Source: Streptomyces griseoincarnatus
Lineage (GTDB): Bacteria; Actinomycetota; Actinomycetes; Streptomycetales; Streptomycetaceae
Direction: 5' to 3'
Length of the DNA: 64,000 nt
NCBI GenBank assembly: GCA_014649575.1
Contig: BMTH01000015.1
Coordinates: 62,001 to 126,000 of the forward strand
Below, piece after piece: positions 63,747 to 64,000 of the stretch. Below the pieces are notes generated by a model. It did no database searches, was not told the origin of the DNA, and was given only the letters and a program-made list of their open reading frames with translations. The translations under genes and the position numbers were made by a program. Numbering within the stretch: the first letter of the stretch is position 1; every line of letters begins with the position of its first letter.

Positions 63747-64000
63747 GCGTTGTTCGCTCCCGTCGGGGGACGTCGCCCGGCGCGCGGGCGGGACGGCAGG
63801 TCGGTGGCGTCGGGGCCGCGCGGGACGCCGAGCCGGGCGAGGACGGGCGTGGCGGCCACCGCGACGGCCAGGTTCAGCACCAGGGCGGCGACCCCGGCGT
63901 AGATCTCGGGCGAGCCGGCGACGAGCGGCACGATCGAGGAGAAGCCCTCCCGCACCACCAGGTAGGTCCCGGCGGCCATGCCCACGGCCCAGCCGGCAAG
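63743..64000 (-). CDS. C-terminal end of a sodium:solute symporter-like membrane protein, cut by the window
   Basis: Only the last 85 residues are inside the window; the frame is open through the final base. They show a hydrophobic segment GWAVGMAAGTYLV and then LNLAVAVAATPVLARLG, followed by a charged tail ending GANNA. The GWAxGM pattern in the last transmembrane region resembles sodium:solute symporters (acetate/monocarboxylate type) of Streptomyces, but this is a weak assignment on 85 residues. It overlaps the sigma factor start, so these genes may be co-transcribed. Confidence 0.5.
   Translation of the reverse strand, partial: LAGWAVGMAAGTYLVVREGFSSIVPLVAGSPEIYAGVAALVLNLAVAVAATPVLARLGVPRGPDATDLPSRPRAGRRPPTGANNA

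Overview
The window is high-GC (roughly 70 percent or more) DNA from an actinomycete, almost certainly a Streptomyces chromosome. Codon third positions are nearly all G or C, starts are often GTG, genes overlap by ATGA or GTGA, and there are ectoine, cobalamin, Gbn and LAETG-type surface protein genes. From memory the gene order matches the SCO182x-SCO188x stretch of Streptomyces coelicolor, read backwards. That synteny is recall, not a computed result.

Layout. 1-6.3 kb: a pectin and hemicellulose utilisation block (partial GH43, an orphan sugar-binding lipoprotein, a truncated rhamnogalacturonan acetylesterase remnant, pectate lyase, pectinesterase, an alpha/beta esterase). 6.4-17.9 kb: purine permease, a transpeptidase PBP, an IclR regulator divergent from a ketoglutarate-semialdehyde-type aldehyde dehydrogenase with a clear palindromic operator between them, a two-component system whose kinase reads through into an extra membrane domain, a DUF1349 protein, a FrnE/DsbA-type oxidoreductase and an aminotransferase. 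18.0-21.2 kb: the complete ectABCD operon for ectoine and 5-hydroxyectoine, with a 24-bp palindrome just upstream of ectA. 21.5-27.8 kb: a DinB-family remnant, another aminotransferase, a polar amino-acid ABC transporter, an amidohydrolase and an LAETG-anchored surface protein, followed by an 0.8-kb non-coding repeat array.

28.6-46.7 kb: cobalamin biosynthesis in two minus-strand operons. The promoter-distal block runs cobM-cobL-cobJ(CbiG fusion)-cobH-cbiX-cobC. The riboswitch-led block runs cobD-cobQ-cobN-chelatase-cobO-cobB-cobI. A divergent ZIP-type metal transporter lies between them. A cobalamin riboswitch precedes cobD. 47.1-53.3 kb: a low-affinity phosphate transporter with a PHO box, an aldolase, two hydrolase/hypothetical genes and a VOC protein. 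53.4-56.6 kb: an ABC-F ATPase preceded by a seven-codon reading frame, the small nucleoid-associated protein Gbn with a cluster of GATC sites upstream, and an enoyl-CoA hydratase. 56.6-60.1 kb: an Asp23/Gls24 envelope-stress cluster ending in AmaP. 60.2-64 kb: an SDR, a GH15 hydrolase, a small membrane protein, a sigma factor and the end of a symporter, all on the minus strand.

The genes are mostly housekeeping and core-accessory Streptomyces functions. No phage, IS element, CRISPR array or secondary-metabolite megasynthase was seen. The points most worth a second look are the repeat element embedded in the cobB reading frame, the GATC cluster near gbn, the short leader frame before the ABC-F gene, the kinase fusion, and the two gene remnants.
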